This document shows, one piece after another, positions 32,951 to 41,702 of a stretch of DNA of 64,000 bases (position 1 is its first letter; each line of letters opens with the position of its first letter). The notes beneath the pieces were generated by a model. The model ran no database searches, was not told where the DNA came from, and was given only the letters and a program-made list of their open reading frames with translations. Source of the DNA: Streptomyces griseoruber (GTDB lineage Bacteria > Actinomycetota > Actinomycetes > Streptomycetales > Streptomycetaceae); contig NZ_KQ948782.1 of assembly GCF_001514205.1 (NCBI RefSeq), forward strand, positions 124,001 through 188,000. The letters are read 5' to 3'. The position numbers and the translations under genes were made by a program.

Positions 32951-33610
32951 CTACGCCCGGGTGCCGGTGCGCAGGACGGCGAACACGCCTCGGGCCCGGG
33001 TGGCGTCCGGGAGCTGCCAGGAGCCGGTGACCTGGCCGACCGCTCCCCGCGGAGCGACGAACGGGCCGTCCGGGGCGGGCTGCAGGACGCGGTGCAGCCG
33101 CAGGGCCGTGCCGTGCGGTGAGGTGAGCGCGGTGCCCTCCCGGTCGTCGGCGGCGGTGAAGTCCGTGGGGAGGGAGCCCTCACCGGTGCGGGAGACGACG
33201 ACCTCCCGGTCGGGGGTGTCGCTGACGTTCTGGTCCTGGGCCTGCGCGCGTCCCTCGATCAGGGCCGCCAACTGCGCGACCAGCACGGGGTCGTGGCAGC
33301 CGTCGTAGGCCCATCGCCGGCCCAGCACCCCGTGCTCCATGGTGCCCACCAGGGCGTGTTCCGCGCCGTCGAGCGCGGCGCCGCGATAGGTGAGCGGCAG
33401 CAGGTAGGTGACCGGGGGAGCAGCCGAGGTGTCGGTGACCGCCATGAACTCGATCCCGACCTCGCCCTGCGGATCGTCCAGCCGGAAGCCGCCGGCCTTC
33501 GTCAACCGCGGTTCACCCGCGCCCCCGCGGTACCAGGGGCGGGAGGGCAGCCAGGCGGTGAGCAGTTCCAGCTTGGTCGGCTCGAGGACGGTGCGGTGGA
33601 TGACGGCCAT
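32951..33610 (-). CDS. Maltokinase N-terminal cap-like protein
   Basis: 219 aa from the ATG at 33610 (MAVIHRTVLEPTKLELLTAW), with GAAGGAAGAG upstream. The sequence (WYRGG, GFRLDDPQGEVGIEFM, VTYLLPLTYRGA, MEHGVLGRRWAYDG, DPVLVAQL) matches the N-terminal cap domain of actinobacterial maltokinases, the part preceding the kinase fold. The kinase domain itself is absent, but many Streptomyces encode this cap as a free-standing protein. It may bind an alpha-glucan or a regulatory ligand. No treS or glgE gene is adjacent. Confidence 0.75.
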   Translation of the reverse strand: MAVIHRTVLEPTKLELLTAWLPSRPWYRGGAGEPRLTKAGGFRLDDPQGEVGIEFMAVTDTSAAPPVTYLLPLTYRGAALDGAEHALVGTMEHGVLGRRWAYDGCHDPVLVAQLAALIEGRAQAQDQNVSDTPDREVVVSRTGEGSLPTDFTAADDREGTALTSPHGTALRLHRVLQPAPDGPFVAPRGAVGQVTGSWQLPDATRARGVFAVLRTGTRA

Positions 33611-33647
33611 GCCAGGGGGTTCTCTTCCTTCGGGCGGATACGAACCC

Positions 33648-34619
33648 TCACACCTTGGCATCCGGGCGGCGCGGCGGCACCGGATATTCCGTGCGGTGCG
33701 GGTGCCGTTCCCCGGCGGGCACGCGGCGTGGGCGGATGCCACCGACCAGGCCGAGGATCAGTACGACGATGCCCAGCCATACCGACGCGCTGGGCGTGCC
33801 GCCGCCGGAGACCGTGCCGACGGCCGCCGCGGCGAGCGGCGCGATGCCGGTGAGCAGCCCGGCCCGGCCGGAGCCGACGGCGCGGACCGTCGAGTACCAC
33901 AGGACGAAGGCGACCGCCGTCACCATCAGCGCGAGATATCCGACGGCCGCCCACTGGACGCCGGACAACTCCCCGACCGCCGAGGGCCCTTCCGACACCG
34001 CGCCGAGCACGGCCAGCAGCACGGCCGCCAGCCACATCGCGTGCACGGACACCCCCCACGGGGAATGCCGTCGCAGCACCGGTACGGCGAGCAGGGTGAA
34101 CGCGGCCTCGCAGCCCAGGGCCAGCGCCGCCCAGGCCACCCCGACGGCATCGGTGCGGCCCGTTCCCTCCACCAGCACCGCACCCGCCATCACGACGGGT
34201 GCCGCCAGCAGCACCTGCCGGCTCGGCCCGCGCCGCTCCAGCACCGGGCCCAGCACCCCGAGGACCAGCGGTACGCACGCGACCGCGACGGCGATCACCG
34301 CGGGCTCGGCATGGGCGACGCCCCGCACCACGGCCACGTTGAACAGCACCAGACCGCTCACCGCGATCCCCGCCAGCCACAGCCACTCCCGTCCTCGCGG
34401 CCGGAGCAGCCGGGCACCGGCCAGCCGGGCCATGACCAGGAGGATCGCGGTCGCGGCCGTGTACCGGACCGCCTGGGTGGTGAACAACGGGGCGTCGACG
34501 AGCGTGCGCGAGACGGTGACGCTGCTGCCGACCAGCGTCATCCCGACCATGCCGGGGACGAGCCGGGCCAAAGGAGCGGAAGGAGCGGAAGGCGCGGAAG
34601 GTGCGGAAGGTGTGTCCAT
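33648..34619 (-). CDS. EamA/DMT family transporter
   Basis: 323 aa from the ATG at 34619; a GTG at 34628 is possible. About ten membrane spans are arranged as two five-helix EamA repeats, for example GMVGMTLVGSSVTVSRTLV, FNVAVVRGVAHAEPAV and VTAVAFVLWYSTVRAVG. The N-terminus before the first span is a Ser-Ala-Pro repeat encoded by four 9-bp units. Divergent from a MocR regulator only 21 bases away, a common pairing in which the regulator controls the exporter. Probable substrate: an amino acid or small metabolite (inference). Confidence 0.88.
   Translation of the reverse strand: MDTPSAPSAPSAPSAPLARLVPGMVGMTLVGSSVTVSRTLVDAPLFTTQAVRYTAATAILLVMARLAGARLLRPRGREWLWLAGIAVSGLVLFNVAVVRGVAHAEPAVIAVAVACVPLVLGVLGPVLERRGPSRQVLLAAPVVMAGAVLVEGTGRTDAVGVAWAALALGCEAAFTLLAVPVLRRHSPWGVSVHAMWLAAVLLAVLGAVSEGPSAVGELSGVQWAAVGYLALMVTAVAFVLWYSTVRAVGSGRAGLLTGIAPLAAAAVGTVSGGGTPSASVWLGIVVLILGLVGGIRPRRVPAGERHPHRTEYPVPPRRPDAKV
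34571..34606. repeat. 9-bp tandem repeat x4 at the 5' end of the EamA gene
   Basis: Units AAGGAGCGG (twice), AAGGCGCGG and AAGGTGCGG. In frame, they encode repeated Ser-Ala-Pro on the minus strand just before the first membrane span. Confidence 0.85.
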
Positions 34620-34640
34620 GGCGTCCACGGTGCCCGCACA

Positions 34641-36227
34641 ATGGACGTCATGGGCAGGTCCAAGAAGTCACCGGTACAGGGGTCCAAACCGGCAGACGCG
34701 TCCGCGCCGGGCGGGGCGGTCGGCTCGGACTTCCTCCAGCTCGACATCGGGCAGGCACCGCCCGGCGGACGGATCGCCTGGCTCGCCGACCAGCTCCGGT
34801 CCGCCGTCGCCGACGGCCGGCTGCCCGTCGGAACGCGGCTGCCCGCCAGCCGGGTCCTCGCGGAGGAGCTCCACGTCACCCGGGGGGTGGTCACCGAGGC
34901 CTACCGCCGGCTCGCCGAGTCCGGACAGATCGCCGGCCGGGGCCGGCTCGGCACGGTGGTCGTGGCGGCCCCGGCCCCACCCCGCGCCCCCGCCCGGCCC
35001 GGTGGCCCGGCCCGCGACACCCCGGGCTCCGGCCCCGCGCCCGTGTCACCCGTCCCCGTGCCGCCGGTGCCCGGGCCCGCGGTCTTCCGTTCGGTCGACC
35101 GGGAGGGCGTCGTCGACGCCCTGCGTGCCACGCCCTGCCGTATCGATCTCTCCCCGGGCGTCCCCGACCTCGCCGCCTTCCCCCGCACCGCGTGGCTGCG
35201 CGCCGAGCGAGCCGTCCTCGCCGGGGTCGGTCCGGCCGACTTCGGCTACGGCGATCCCCGGGGCGCCCCCTCCCTGCGCCGGGCGGTCGTCGGCTGGCTG
35301 GCCCGCAACCGCGGCATCCGCGCCGACCCGGACGAGGTCGTGGTGGTCGCCGGGGTGGCGCAGGCGCTCGGCCTGCTCGGGCGGCTTCTGTGGGAGGAGG
35401 GGATCCGCCGTGTCGCCGTCGAGGACCCCGGGTCGCTCGGGGCACGCCAGCAGCTCGAGTACGGCGGCCACCGCCTCGCGCCCGTTCCCGTGGACGCGGG
35501 CGGCCTCGACGTGGGCGCACTGCGCGCCGGCGGCGCCCGGGCGGTGCTGCTCACCCCGGCCCACCAGTTCCCCACCGGTGTCGTCCTCGACGGGGAACGC
35601 CGCCGCGAACTGCTGAGCTGGGCGGCCGACGGCGGAGTGGTGATCGAGGACGACTACGACGCCGAGCACCGCTACGACCGGCCACCGGTCCCGGCGCTGC
35701 GCTCCCTGATGCCCGAAGGGGTCTGCTATGCGGGCAGCGTCTCCAAGCTGCTCGCGCCCGCGCTCCGTGTCGGCTGGCTGCTCGTCCCGCCGGACCGGCT
35801 GGACGCGGTGGTGACCGCCAAACGGTACGCCGACCTCGGCAACGGCATCCTCACCCAGCTGGTCCTCGCCCGGCTGATGGACTCGGGCGACCTGGAACGG
35901 CACCTGCGCCATGTCCGGCGCCGCCACCGCCGCCGCCGGGACGTGATGCTGCGGGCCATCGAGGAACACCTGCCGGGCGCCCGGGTGCACGGGGCGGCCG
36001 CCGGGCTGCACCTCATGGTCACCTTCGGCGACGACGGCCTGCGCGACGTCGACCTGGCCGCCGCCGCCCTGGAACGGGGCGTGAAGGCACACCCCCTGTC
36101 CTGGCACCGCATCGGTCCCGGCCGGCCCGGCCTGGTCCTCGGCTACGCGGCGGGCCCCGCCCACGAGATCGAAGAGGGCGTCGCCGTCCTCGGCGCGGCC
36201 CTGCGGAGCCTCCCGCCCACCACCTGA
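34641..36227 (+). CDS. MocR/PdxR-like GntR regulator with aminotransferase domain
   Basis: 528 aa. An N-terminal GntR winged helix spans ~25-105 (LRSAVADGRLPVGTRLPASRVLAEEL, then GVVTEAYRRL). A Pro/Ala linker leads to a fold-type I aminotransferase domain with EDDYDAEHRYDR and SVSKLLAPALRVGW, where the Lys binds PLP. MocR proteins use PLP to sense vitamin B6 or an amino acid. The ATG at 34641 lacks a ribosome site; another ATG is at 34650. Divergent from the EamA exporter, which is the likely target. Confidence 0.9.
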   Translation: MDVMGRSKKSPVQGSKPADASAPGGAVGSDFLQLDIGQAPPGGRIAWLADQLRSAVADGRLPVGTRLPASRVLAEELHVTRGVVTEAYRRLAESGQIAGRGRLGTVVVAAPAPPRAPARPGGPARDTPGSGPAPVSPVPVPPVPGPAVFRSVDREGVVDALRATPCRIDLSPGVPDLAAFPRTAWLRAERAVLAGVGPADFGYGDPRGAPSLRRAVVGWLARNRGIRADPDEVVVVAGVAQALGLLGRLLWEEGIRRVAVEDPGSLGARQQLEYGGHRLAPVPVDAGGLDVGALRAGGARAVLLTPAHQFPTGVVLDGERRRELLSWAADGGVVIEDDYDAEHRYDRPPVPALRSLMPEGVCYAGSVSKLLAPALRVGWLLVPPDRLDAVVTAKRYADLGNGILTQLVLARLMDSGDLERHLRHVRRRHRRRRDVMLRAIEEHLPGARVHGAAAGLHLMVTFGDDGLRDVDLAAAALERGVKAHPLSWHRIGPGRPGLVLGYAAGPAHEIEEGVAVLGAALRSLPPTT

Positions 36228-36286
36228 AGCAAGGGCCATGATCGCCCGACCGCACGGTGATCATCCCTGCCGGGCAGAATGTCCGC

Positions 36287-37252
36287 ATGACCCTTCGCTG
36301 CGCCGTGCTCGACGACTACCAGGGCGCCGCCCTGGCCCTGGCGGACTGGAGCGTCCTCGACGACGAGGTCGACGTGCGCGTCCTCCGCGAGCACGTCACC
36401 GACCGGGACGTGCTCGCCGCCGCACTGGCCGACTGCGAGATCGTCGTGATCATGCGGGAGCGCACCCCCTTCGACGCGGACCTCCTGCGCCGCCTGCCCC
36501 GTCTGCGTCTGCTGGTGACGACGGGCATGCGCAACGCCTCCGTCGACCTCGCCGCCGCGGCGGCGCAGGGGGTGACGGTCTGCGGTACGGCGAGCAGCCC
36601 GACCCCGCCGGTGGAGCTGACCTGGGCGCTCCTGCTCGGCCTGGCCCGGCACATCACCACCGAGAGCCGGTCCCTGCGCGAGGGCGGCCCCTGGCAGTCC
36701 ACCGTCGGCCAGGACCTCGCCGACCGGACCCTGGGCCTGCTCGGCCTCGGCAGGATCGGCACCCGGGTCGCCCGCGTCGCCACCGCCTTCGGCATGCGGG
36801 TCCTCGCCTGGAGCCAGCACCTCACCGCAGCGCGCGCCGCCGAAGCGGGAGCCCAACTCGCGGGCAGCAAGGAGGACTTGCTGAACCGGAGTGACTTCGT
36901 GTCCCTCCACCTCGTCCTGTCCGACCGCACCCGCGGCCTGCTCGGCGAACCCGAACTGCGCGTCATGCGCCCCCACGCCCATCTGATCAACACCTCCCGC
37001 GCCGGCCTGGTCGACCGGACGGCCCTCCTGCGCGCCCTGCGCGAAGGCTGGATCGCCGGAGCGGGCCTCGACGTCTTCGACACCGAACCACTGCCCGCCG
37101 ACGACCCCCTGCGCACCCTGCCCAACGTCCTCGCCACGCCCCACCTCGGTTACGTCAGCGAGCGGAACTACCGCACCTTCTACACGCAGGCGGTGGAGGA
37201 CATCGCCGCCTTCCTCGCCGGCGACCCGCTGCGACAGCTGACGGCCGGCTGA
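36287..37252 (+). CDS. D-2-hydroxyacid dehydrogenase
   Basis: 321 aa from the ATG at 36287. The NAD-binding motif LGLLGLGRIGTRVARV is in the middle. The catalytic triad is visible as an arginine in NTSRAGLVD, a glutamate in the TEPLP segment and a histidine in ATPHLGYVSE. Near the N-terminus, VLDDYQGAAL is typical of the actinobacterial members. It reduces 2-keto acids or oxidises D-2-hydroxy acids; substrate unknown. It starts about 60 bases after the MocR gene. Confidence 0.9.
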   Translation: MTLRCAVLDDYQGAALALADWSVLDDEVDVRVLREHVTDRDVLAAALADCEIVVIMRERTPFDADLLRRLPRLRLLVTTGMRNASVDLAAAAAQGVTVCGTASSPTPPVELTWALLLGLARHITTESRSLREGGPWQSTVGQDLADRTLGLLGLGRIGTRVARVATAFGMRVLAWSQHLTAARAAEAGAQLAGSKEDLLNRSDFVSLHLVLSDRTRGLLGEPELRVMRPHAHLINTSRAGLVDRTALLRALREGWIAGAGLDVFDTEPLPADDPLRTLPNVLATPHLGYVSERNYRTFYTQAVEDIAAFLAGDPLRQLTAG

Positions 37253-37288
37253 GTTCTCCGCCGCTTCGGCGTGACGGCTGGCGGGTGC

Positions 37289-38509
37289 TCAGAACCAGTG
37301 CAGGCAGTGCGGCGGGCGCTCGGCCCGGAAGAGGGCGTCGGCGAGAGGGGCCGCGTCCGGGTGGTGGGCCCGGATGTGGCCGGCGCGTACGAGCGTGCTC
37401 GGGGTGGTGCCCCCGAGGTAGAGCGAGCCCAGGTCGCGCACGTCCAGGGAGAGGTCGGGCTCCCGGTCCGTCGGGACGCAGTCGGCCTTGCCGTCCCGGA
37501 CGGTCAGCAGGTGGCGGCCGTGCTCGCCGAGGAACGGGTCGTCGACGTCGAGGACGAGCTCGCCGTCCGTGAACCAGCCGCGCGAGGTCAGCGCCCGGGG
37601 CACGTCCAGCAGCCGCACCCAGAGCCAGTCGGTGTCGCCGCCCACCTGCCCGGCGCGGAAGTCCGTGAGCTGCCGGCGCAGCGGGTGCCCGGGCGGGACG
37701 TGCTTGAACACGACCTGACCGACCAGGTCGTGTCCGAGGACGAACCGGGCCAGGGCCGTGAAGACCGCGTCGTCGGTGGCGATGGTCTCGTCGACGGTCA
37801 GGGTGTCGGACTCCCCGATCGCATAGCTGGCGTAGCCGTCCGGGACACCGTCGGCGTCACGGTGGACGGCCACATGGCGCGGCGCCGGAGAGACCGGGGG
37901 CTGACCGGCGCCCAGGTCCCACCAGCGGTGCGGCCGGGACAGTGCGCCGGGCTGCGCGCGGCGGTAGCGGTCGTAGACCTCTTCCAGGATCTCGCCGCAC
38001 TCGGCGCGCCGCAGCACCTCGATCGTGCCGGTGTCCGGGCCGGCCGCTCCGCCCGCCCGGGGAAGGGCGAAGTCGCCCCGGTGGCGCGGCACCGTCAGCT
38101 GTCGCGTGTAGGTCGCCGGTCCGTAGCCGAACCTGCCGTAGATGGTGGCCTCGGTGGCCAGCAGCACGGACAGGAACTCCCCTCGGGCCCGCAGCTCGGC
38201 GAGCTGATACCGCATCATCGCGGTGAGCACGCCCCGGCGTCGGTGCGAGGGCAGGACCCCGACCGCGCTCACCCCGCCGGCCGGGACGATGATCGCACCG
38301 GGCAGGGTGAGCTCGAAGGAGTACGCGCCGGCCGTCCCGACGGGCCGTCCGTCCGCCGCCGTCGCGAGTACGCCGCGGTCCATCTCGAGCGCCGACCACC
38401 ACACGCCCCGGCCCTCGTCCGGTGTCTCCGGGAAGCGCCCGAACGCCGCGTGGAGCGTGTCGACGAAGACCCCCAGGTCCTGCTCGTTCGTGGAACGGAT
38501 CTCCGTCAC
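37289..38509 (-). CDS. Eis-like GNAT acetyltransferase with SCP2-like tail
   Basis: 406 aa, the normal length for Eis proteins. The N-terminal GNAT half has VSAVGVLPSHRRRGVLTAMMRYQL (acetyl-CoA loop) and ATEATIYGRFGYGPAT. The middle is a second, degenerate GNAT domain, and the C-terminal third is an SCP2-like fold ending in CLHWF, whose C-terminal aromatic carboxylate serves in catalysis in Eis. Such enzymes acetylate amines including aminoglycosides. It is separated from the upstream MFS gene by a strong hairpin. Confidence 0.87.
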   Translation of the reverse strand: MTEIRSTNEQDLGVFVDTLHAAFGRFPETPDEGRGVWWSALEMDRGVLATAADGRPVGTAGAYSFELTLPGAIIVPAGGVSAVGVLPSHRRRGVLTAMMRYQLAELRARGEFLSVLLATEATIYGRFGYGPATYTRQLTVPRHRGDFALPRAGGAAGPDTGTIEVLRRAECGEILEEVYDRYRRAQPGALSRPHRWWDLGAGQPPVSPAPRHVAVHRDADGVPDGYASYAIGESDTLTVDETIATDDAVFTALARFVLGHDLVGQVVFKHVPPGHPLRRQLTDFRAGQVGGDTDWLWVRLLDVPRALTSRGWFTDGELVLDVDDPFLGEHGRHLLTVRDGKADCVPTDREPDLSLDVRDLGSLYLGGTTPSTLVRAGHIRAHHPDAAPLADALFRAERPPHCLHWF

Positions 38510-38524
38510 TGCCGCAGCCTCCCC

Positions 38525-38561
38525 GTGTCACCCGCACCAGGCCTCGCGGTGCGGGTGACAC
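38525..38561 (-). terminator. Hairpin terminator after the MFS transporter
   Basis: Perfect 14-bp stem (GTGTCACCCGCACC and complement) with a 9-base loop, 35 bases after the stop of the leftward MFS gene and 16 bases before the Eis-like start. Confidence 0.7.
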
Positions 38562-38595
38562 CATGCCGCGTCGACCCACGACCAGGTCAAGCGAA

Positions 38596-40008
38596 TTACG
38601 CCCGGGGCCGCGGCCGATGGGGCACAGCCTCACCGCGCCGGTCCCGGCCCTCCACGGACGGGGCCGAGCCGGGGAGGGGGTGGCCCGCGGATTCCGTCGT
38701 GAACCACACCGCGACGCCGCCGACGACGGCCGCGGCCATCATGTAGTACGCGGGCGTCATCATGTTTCCGGTCGCCCCGATCAGGGCCGTCACGACCAGC
38801 GGGGTGGTGCCGCCGAAGAGGGAGACGGAGACGTTGAAGCCGAGCGACAGCGATCCGTAGCGGACGTTCGTCGGGAACAGTGCCGGCAGCGTGGCCGGCA
38901 TCGCCGCCGTGAAGCAGACCAGCAGCAGACCCAGCGCGCCCATGCCCAGGGCGATCGCGAGCAGACCGCCCTGGCGGATCAGCAGCAGGGCGGGGACGGA
39001 GAGCAGGAGGAAGCCCGCGCAGCCCGCGGCGATCACCGGCCGGCGGCCCACCCGGTCGGTGAGGGCGCCCGCGAAGGGCTGGACGACCATCATCAGGGTC
39101 ATCACGCCGAGCACGACGAGCAGACCGTGCGTCTCGTCGTAGGCGAGTTCACTGGTCAGATAGCTCGGCATGTACGACAGCAGCATGTAGTCGGTGACGT
39201 TGAAGACCAGCACGAGGCCGACGCACAGCAGCAGCGCCCGCCACTGTCCCGTGACCATCCGGCGCAGCGGCACCTTCGGCCGGCCTGCCTCGGCCTTCTC
39301 GATCTCCGCCGCGAACGCCGGAGTCTCCTCCAGACGCATCCGCAGGTAGAGGCCGACGATGCCCATCGGGCCCGCGATCAGGAACGGGATCCGCCAGCCC
39401 CAGCTCAGCAGGTCCTCGGTGGACAGCAGGGCGGTCGTCACCGTGACCAGACCGGCGCCGCCGATGTATCCGGCGAGCGTGCCGAACTCCAGCCAGCTGC
39501 CGAGGAAGCCGCGCCGCTTGTCGGGCGCGTACTCGGCGATGAAGGTGGAGGCGCCCGCGTACTCACCGCCGGTGGAGAAGCCCTGCACCAGCCGGGCGGC
39601 CAGCAGGAGCAGCGGGGCTCCGACGCCGATCGAGGCGTACGACGGGATCAGCCCGATGGCGAAGGTGCCCGCGGCCATCATGATCATGGTGAGGGCCAGC
39701 ACCTTCTGGCGGCCGACCCGGTCGCCCAGCGGCCCGAAGACCATCCCGCCGAGCGGGCGGACCAGGAAGGCCGCGGCGAACGCGCCGAAGGTGGAGAGAA
39801 GCTGGGCGGTCGGATTCCCGGACGGAAAGAAGACCTTGCCCAAAGTGACCGCGATATAGCTGTAGACGCCGAAGTCGAACCATTCCATCGCGTTCCCCAC
39901 TGCGGCGGCCTTTACGGCGCGTTTCACGAGTGCGGGGTCGGTGACGGTGACCGTCTTCGGAGCGGTCGGGGGAGCCGGGGGCGCTGAGGTGGGTGTCGCG
40001 GTCGGCAA
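38596..40008 (-). CDS. MFS transporter, ProP/MHS-like
   Basis: About 470 aa with 12 membrane spans. The metabolite:H+ symporter signs are GNAMEWFDFGVYSYIA at span 1, RPLGGMVFGPLGDRVGRQKVL after span 2 and RLVQGFSTGGEYAGAS at span 4. These match proline/betaine, citrate or ketoglutarate symporters. The start is uncertain: TTG at 40008 is the most family-like; ATGs at 40086 and 40138 would add a Pro/Arg-rich extension with weaker codon bias. Divergent from the biosynthetic operon, from which it may be independent. Confidence 0.85.
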   Translation of the reverse strand: MPTATPTSAPPAPPTAPKTVTVTDPALVKRAVKAAAVGNAMEWFDFGVYSYIAVTLGKVFFPSGNPTAQLLSTFGAFAAAFLVRPLGGMVFGPLGDRVGRQKVLALTMIMMAAGTFAIGLIPSYASIGVGAPLLLLAARLVQGFSTGGEYAGASTFIAEYAPDKRRGFLGSWLEFGTLAGYIGGAGLVTVTTALLSTEDLLSWGWRIPFLIAGPMGIVGLYLRMRLEETPAFAAEIEKAEAGRPKVPLRRMVTGQWRALLLCVGLVLVFNVTDYMLLSYMPSYLTSELAYDETHGLLVVLGVMTLMMVVQPFAGALTDRVGRRPVIAAGCAGFLLLSVPALLLIRQGGLLAIALGMGALGLLLVCFTAAMPATLPALFPTNVRYGSLSLGFNVSVSLFGGTTPLVVTALIGATGNMMTPAYYMMAAAVVGGVAVWFTTESAGHPLPGSAPSVEGRDRRGEAVPHRPRPRA

Positions 40009-40355
40009 AACTTCGCTCGCCTGCTTTCGTCGGGGACAGGGACGGGCCTGCTCGGCGGCGTCGGCGGCAGGCCAGAGAGCGACCATAGAGGCAGCGGTGC
40101 CGCTCACGGGGCGTACGCACTTCGTTGCGTGCTGCATGTAAATGGCGTCCGGGCGGGCCGGACACCCCTTTCGGGGGGCTGTCTCAGCGCATTGCGTTGT
40201 GAGCTTTTTCGCTTCGCGGGAATGTGTCACGCGAACCCGGAACCGGGTGTGCGTGACCGAGGCGACGTGACCGGATATCGGTGACTTTAAGGCCCGCGGC
40301 GGGAGGCGGAGGATCTCGTCCAGAAAGACTCGTCCCGAGTAAAGGACACCTCTCC
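40009..40355. promoter_or_regulatory. Divergent promoter region before the biosynthetic operon
   Basis: 347 bases with no convincing gene apart from a possible N-terminal extension of the MFS protein. It is noticeably richer in A and T than its surroundings (for example GAGCTTTTTCGC near 40201). It contains a 32-bp palindrome (40226-40257) and ends with a ribosome site AAAGGA nine bases before the operon's first ATG. Confidence 0.6.
40226..40257. promoter_or_regulatory. 32-bp composite palindrome, candidate operator
   Basis: Outer arms GTCACGC and GCGTGAC and inner arms ACCCGG and CCGGGT share one centre (between 40241 and 40242); only the two base pairs between the arms fail to match. It lies 99 bases before the first biosynthetic start codon. 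Confidence 0.6.
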
Positions 40356-41636
40356 ATGGGCTCTCGAAATTCCCCTTCCCGTGTGCGGAACGCATGCGAC
40401 GTCGTCGAGGAACTGCGCGCCTGGACGGTGTCCGGGACCCCCGCGGAGTTCCCCTACACCCCGCTGCTCACGCATCTGCGGTCGGTCGGCAAGCACTTCC
40501 TCGACCCCGCCCTCCTGCGCCTGCTGGACGGGATACGCGGGGCGCTCCCCGAGTCCGAGGGCCCGGACGGTCCCTCCTTCCTGCACCGGTTCCTCGACGT
40601 CGTCCTCGACAAGCACGACGACCGCTACGACTACGCCAGTTACACCGCTCTGTCCCTGCTGACCCGGCCCGCCCCGGCCGACTGGCGCGCGGCGCTCCGC
40701 TCACGCGACGAGGTGCTGCTGCTCCTGCTCGCCGACCTCCTGCGCTTCGAGCGACGGTCGGAGACGGACACCCCGGACGCGCCGCTCGGCATGCCCCCCT
40801 CGCCCGAACTGGTCGCCAAGCGCGCCCGGTTGGCCGTGCGGGTGATGGAGCCCGCCGCCCTGCGCACGCTGCCGCCGGGCGCGGCCGTGGACCCCGCGGC
40901 CGTCGCCGCGGTACCGGGCCGCACCCCCGCCGGCCCGCTCGCGGCGGAGATCCTGCGCACCGCGGGCCCCGAGGAGGCACGGGTGCTGGCGGGCAGCGTG
41001 CAGCCGGTGTACGTCCTCCACGACGAATACCTGTTCCTGCGCACCCTCCAGTCGTTCGAGACGACGTTCACGTTCATGTCGTCCGCCCTGGCCACGGCGG
41101 TACGGCGGCTCGACGGCGACCGGCCCCGGGAGGCCGCCGACCTCGTCGGCGCCGTCGCCGACATCCTCAAGGAGTCCCTGCCGCTGTTCTCGCTGCTGGC
41201 GACCATGCGCCCGGAGGCCTTCCAGGCCTTCCGGGTGTTCACCGAGGGCGCCAGCGCCATCCAGTCCGCCGGCTACAAGACCTTCGAGTCCCTGTGCTCC
41301 ACACCCAGCCGCGCACGGCTCGCCTCCTCCGCCTACACCTCCGTGCCGCAGGTGCACGCATGGGTGACGGAAGGACAGGCCACCGTCGAGGACACCTGGC
41401 ACGGTCTGATCTCCGCACACCGGCTGGACGCCGCGGACGACGCGGTGCTCCGGGCGGCGGCCGACCGGCTGGAATCGGTGCACCAGCGGTGGAAGCAGAC
41501 CCACTACCGCCTGGCCGTGCGGATGATCGGCGAGCGCTCCGGCACCGGATACACCCAGGGCGTGCCCTACCTCGCGGCGGTCCTCGACAACCGGCTGTTC
41601 CCGGCCCGGGACCGGCACGGCGCCCTCGTCGGCTGA
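40356..41636 (+). CDS. Tryptophan 2,3-dioxygenase-fold heme protein, subunit A
   Basis: 426 aa, first gene of the biosynthetic operon, ATG after AAAGGA. The C-terminal part RWKQTHYRLAVRMIGERSG followed by TGYTQGVPYL aligns with the tryptophan 2,3-dioxygenase heme segment. His383 matches the proximal heme ligand and Thr397 matches the substrate-binding Thr of the GTGG loop. SAIQSAGYKTFESL fits the fold's middle. In the N-terminal motif (DEYLFLRTLQSFET) the distal active-site His of true dioxygenases is Leu. The protein is longer than the ~280-aa bacterial enzyme because of an extra N-terminal region and an insert. Probably partners with the next gene in oxidising a substrate. Confidence 0.75.
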   Translation: MGSRNSPSRVRNACDVVEELRAWTVSGTPAEFPYTPLLTHLRSVGKHFLDPALLRLLDGIRGALPESEGPDGPSFLHRFLDVVLDKHDDRYDYASYTALSLLTRPAPADWRAALRSRDEVLLLLLADLLRFERRSETDTPDAPLGMPPSPELVAKRARLAVRVMEPAALRTLPPGAAVDPAAVAAVPGRTPAGPLAAEILRTAGPEEARVLAGSVQPVYVLHDEYLFLRTLQSFETTFTFMSSALATAVRRLDGDRPREAADLVGAVADILKESLPLFSLLATMRPEAFQAFRVFTEGASAIQSAGYKTFESLCSTPSRARLASSAYTSVPQVHAWVTEGQATVEDTWHGLISAHRLDAADDAVLRAAADRLESVHQRWKQTHYRLAVRMIGERSGTGYTQGVPYLAAVLDNRLFPARDRHGALVG

Positions 41637-41661
41637 ACCGGCCGAACCGGCCGAACCGGCC
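41635..41661. repeat. 9-bp tandem repeat x3 at the end of the first operon gene
   Basis: Three perfect copies of GAACCGGCC, beginning inside the TGA stop codon of the upstream gene and running into the intergenic gap. Confidence 0.85.
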
Positions 41662-41702
41662 CCCCCACGCCCACGCACACCCGCCCGGAGGCGTCCACAG
41701 CG

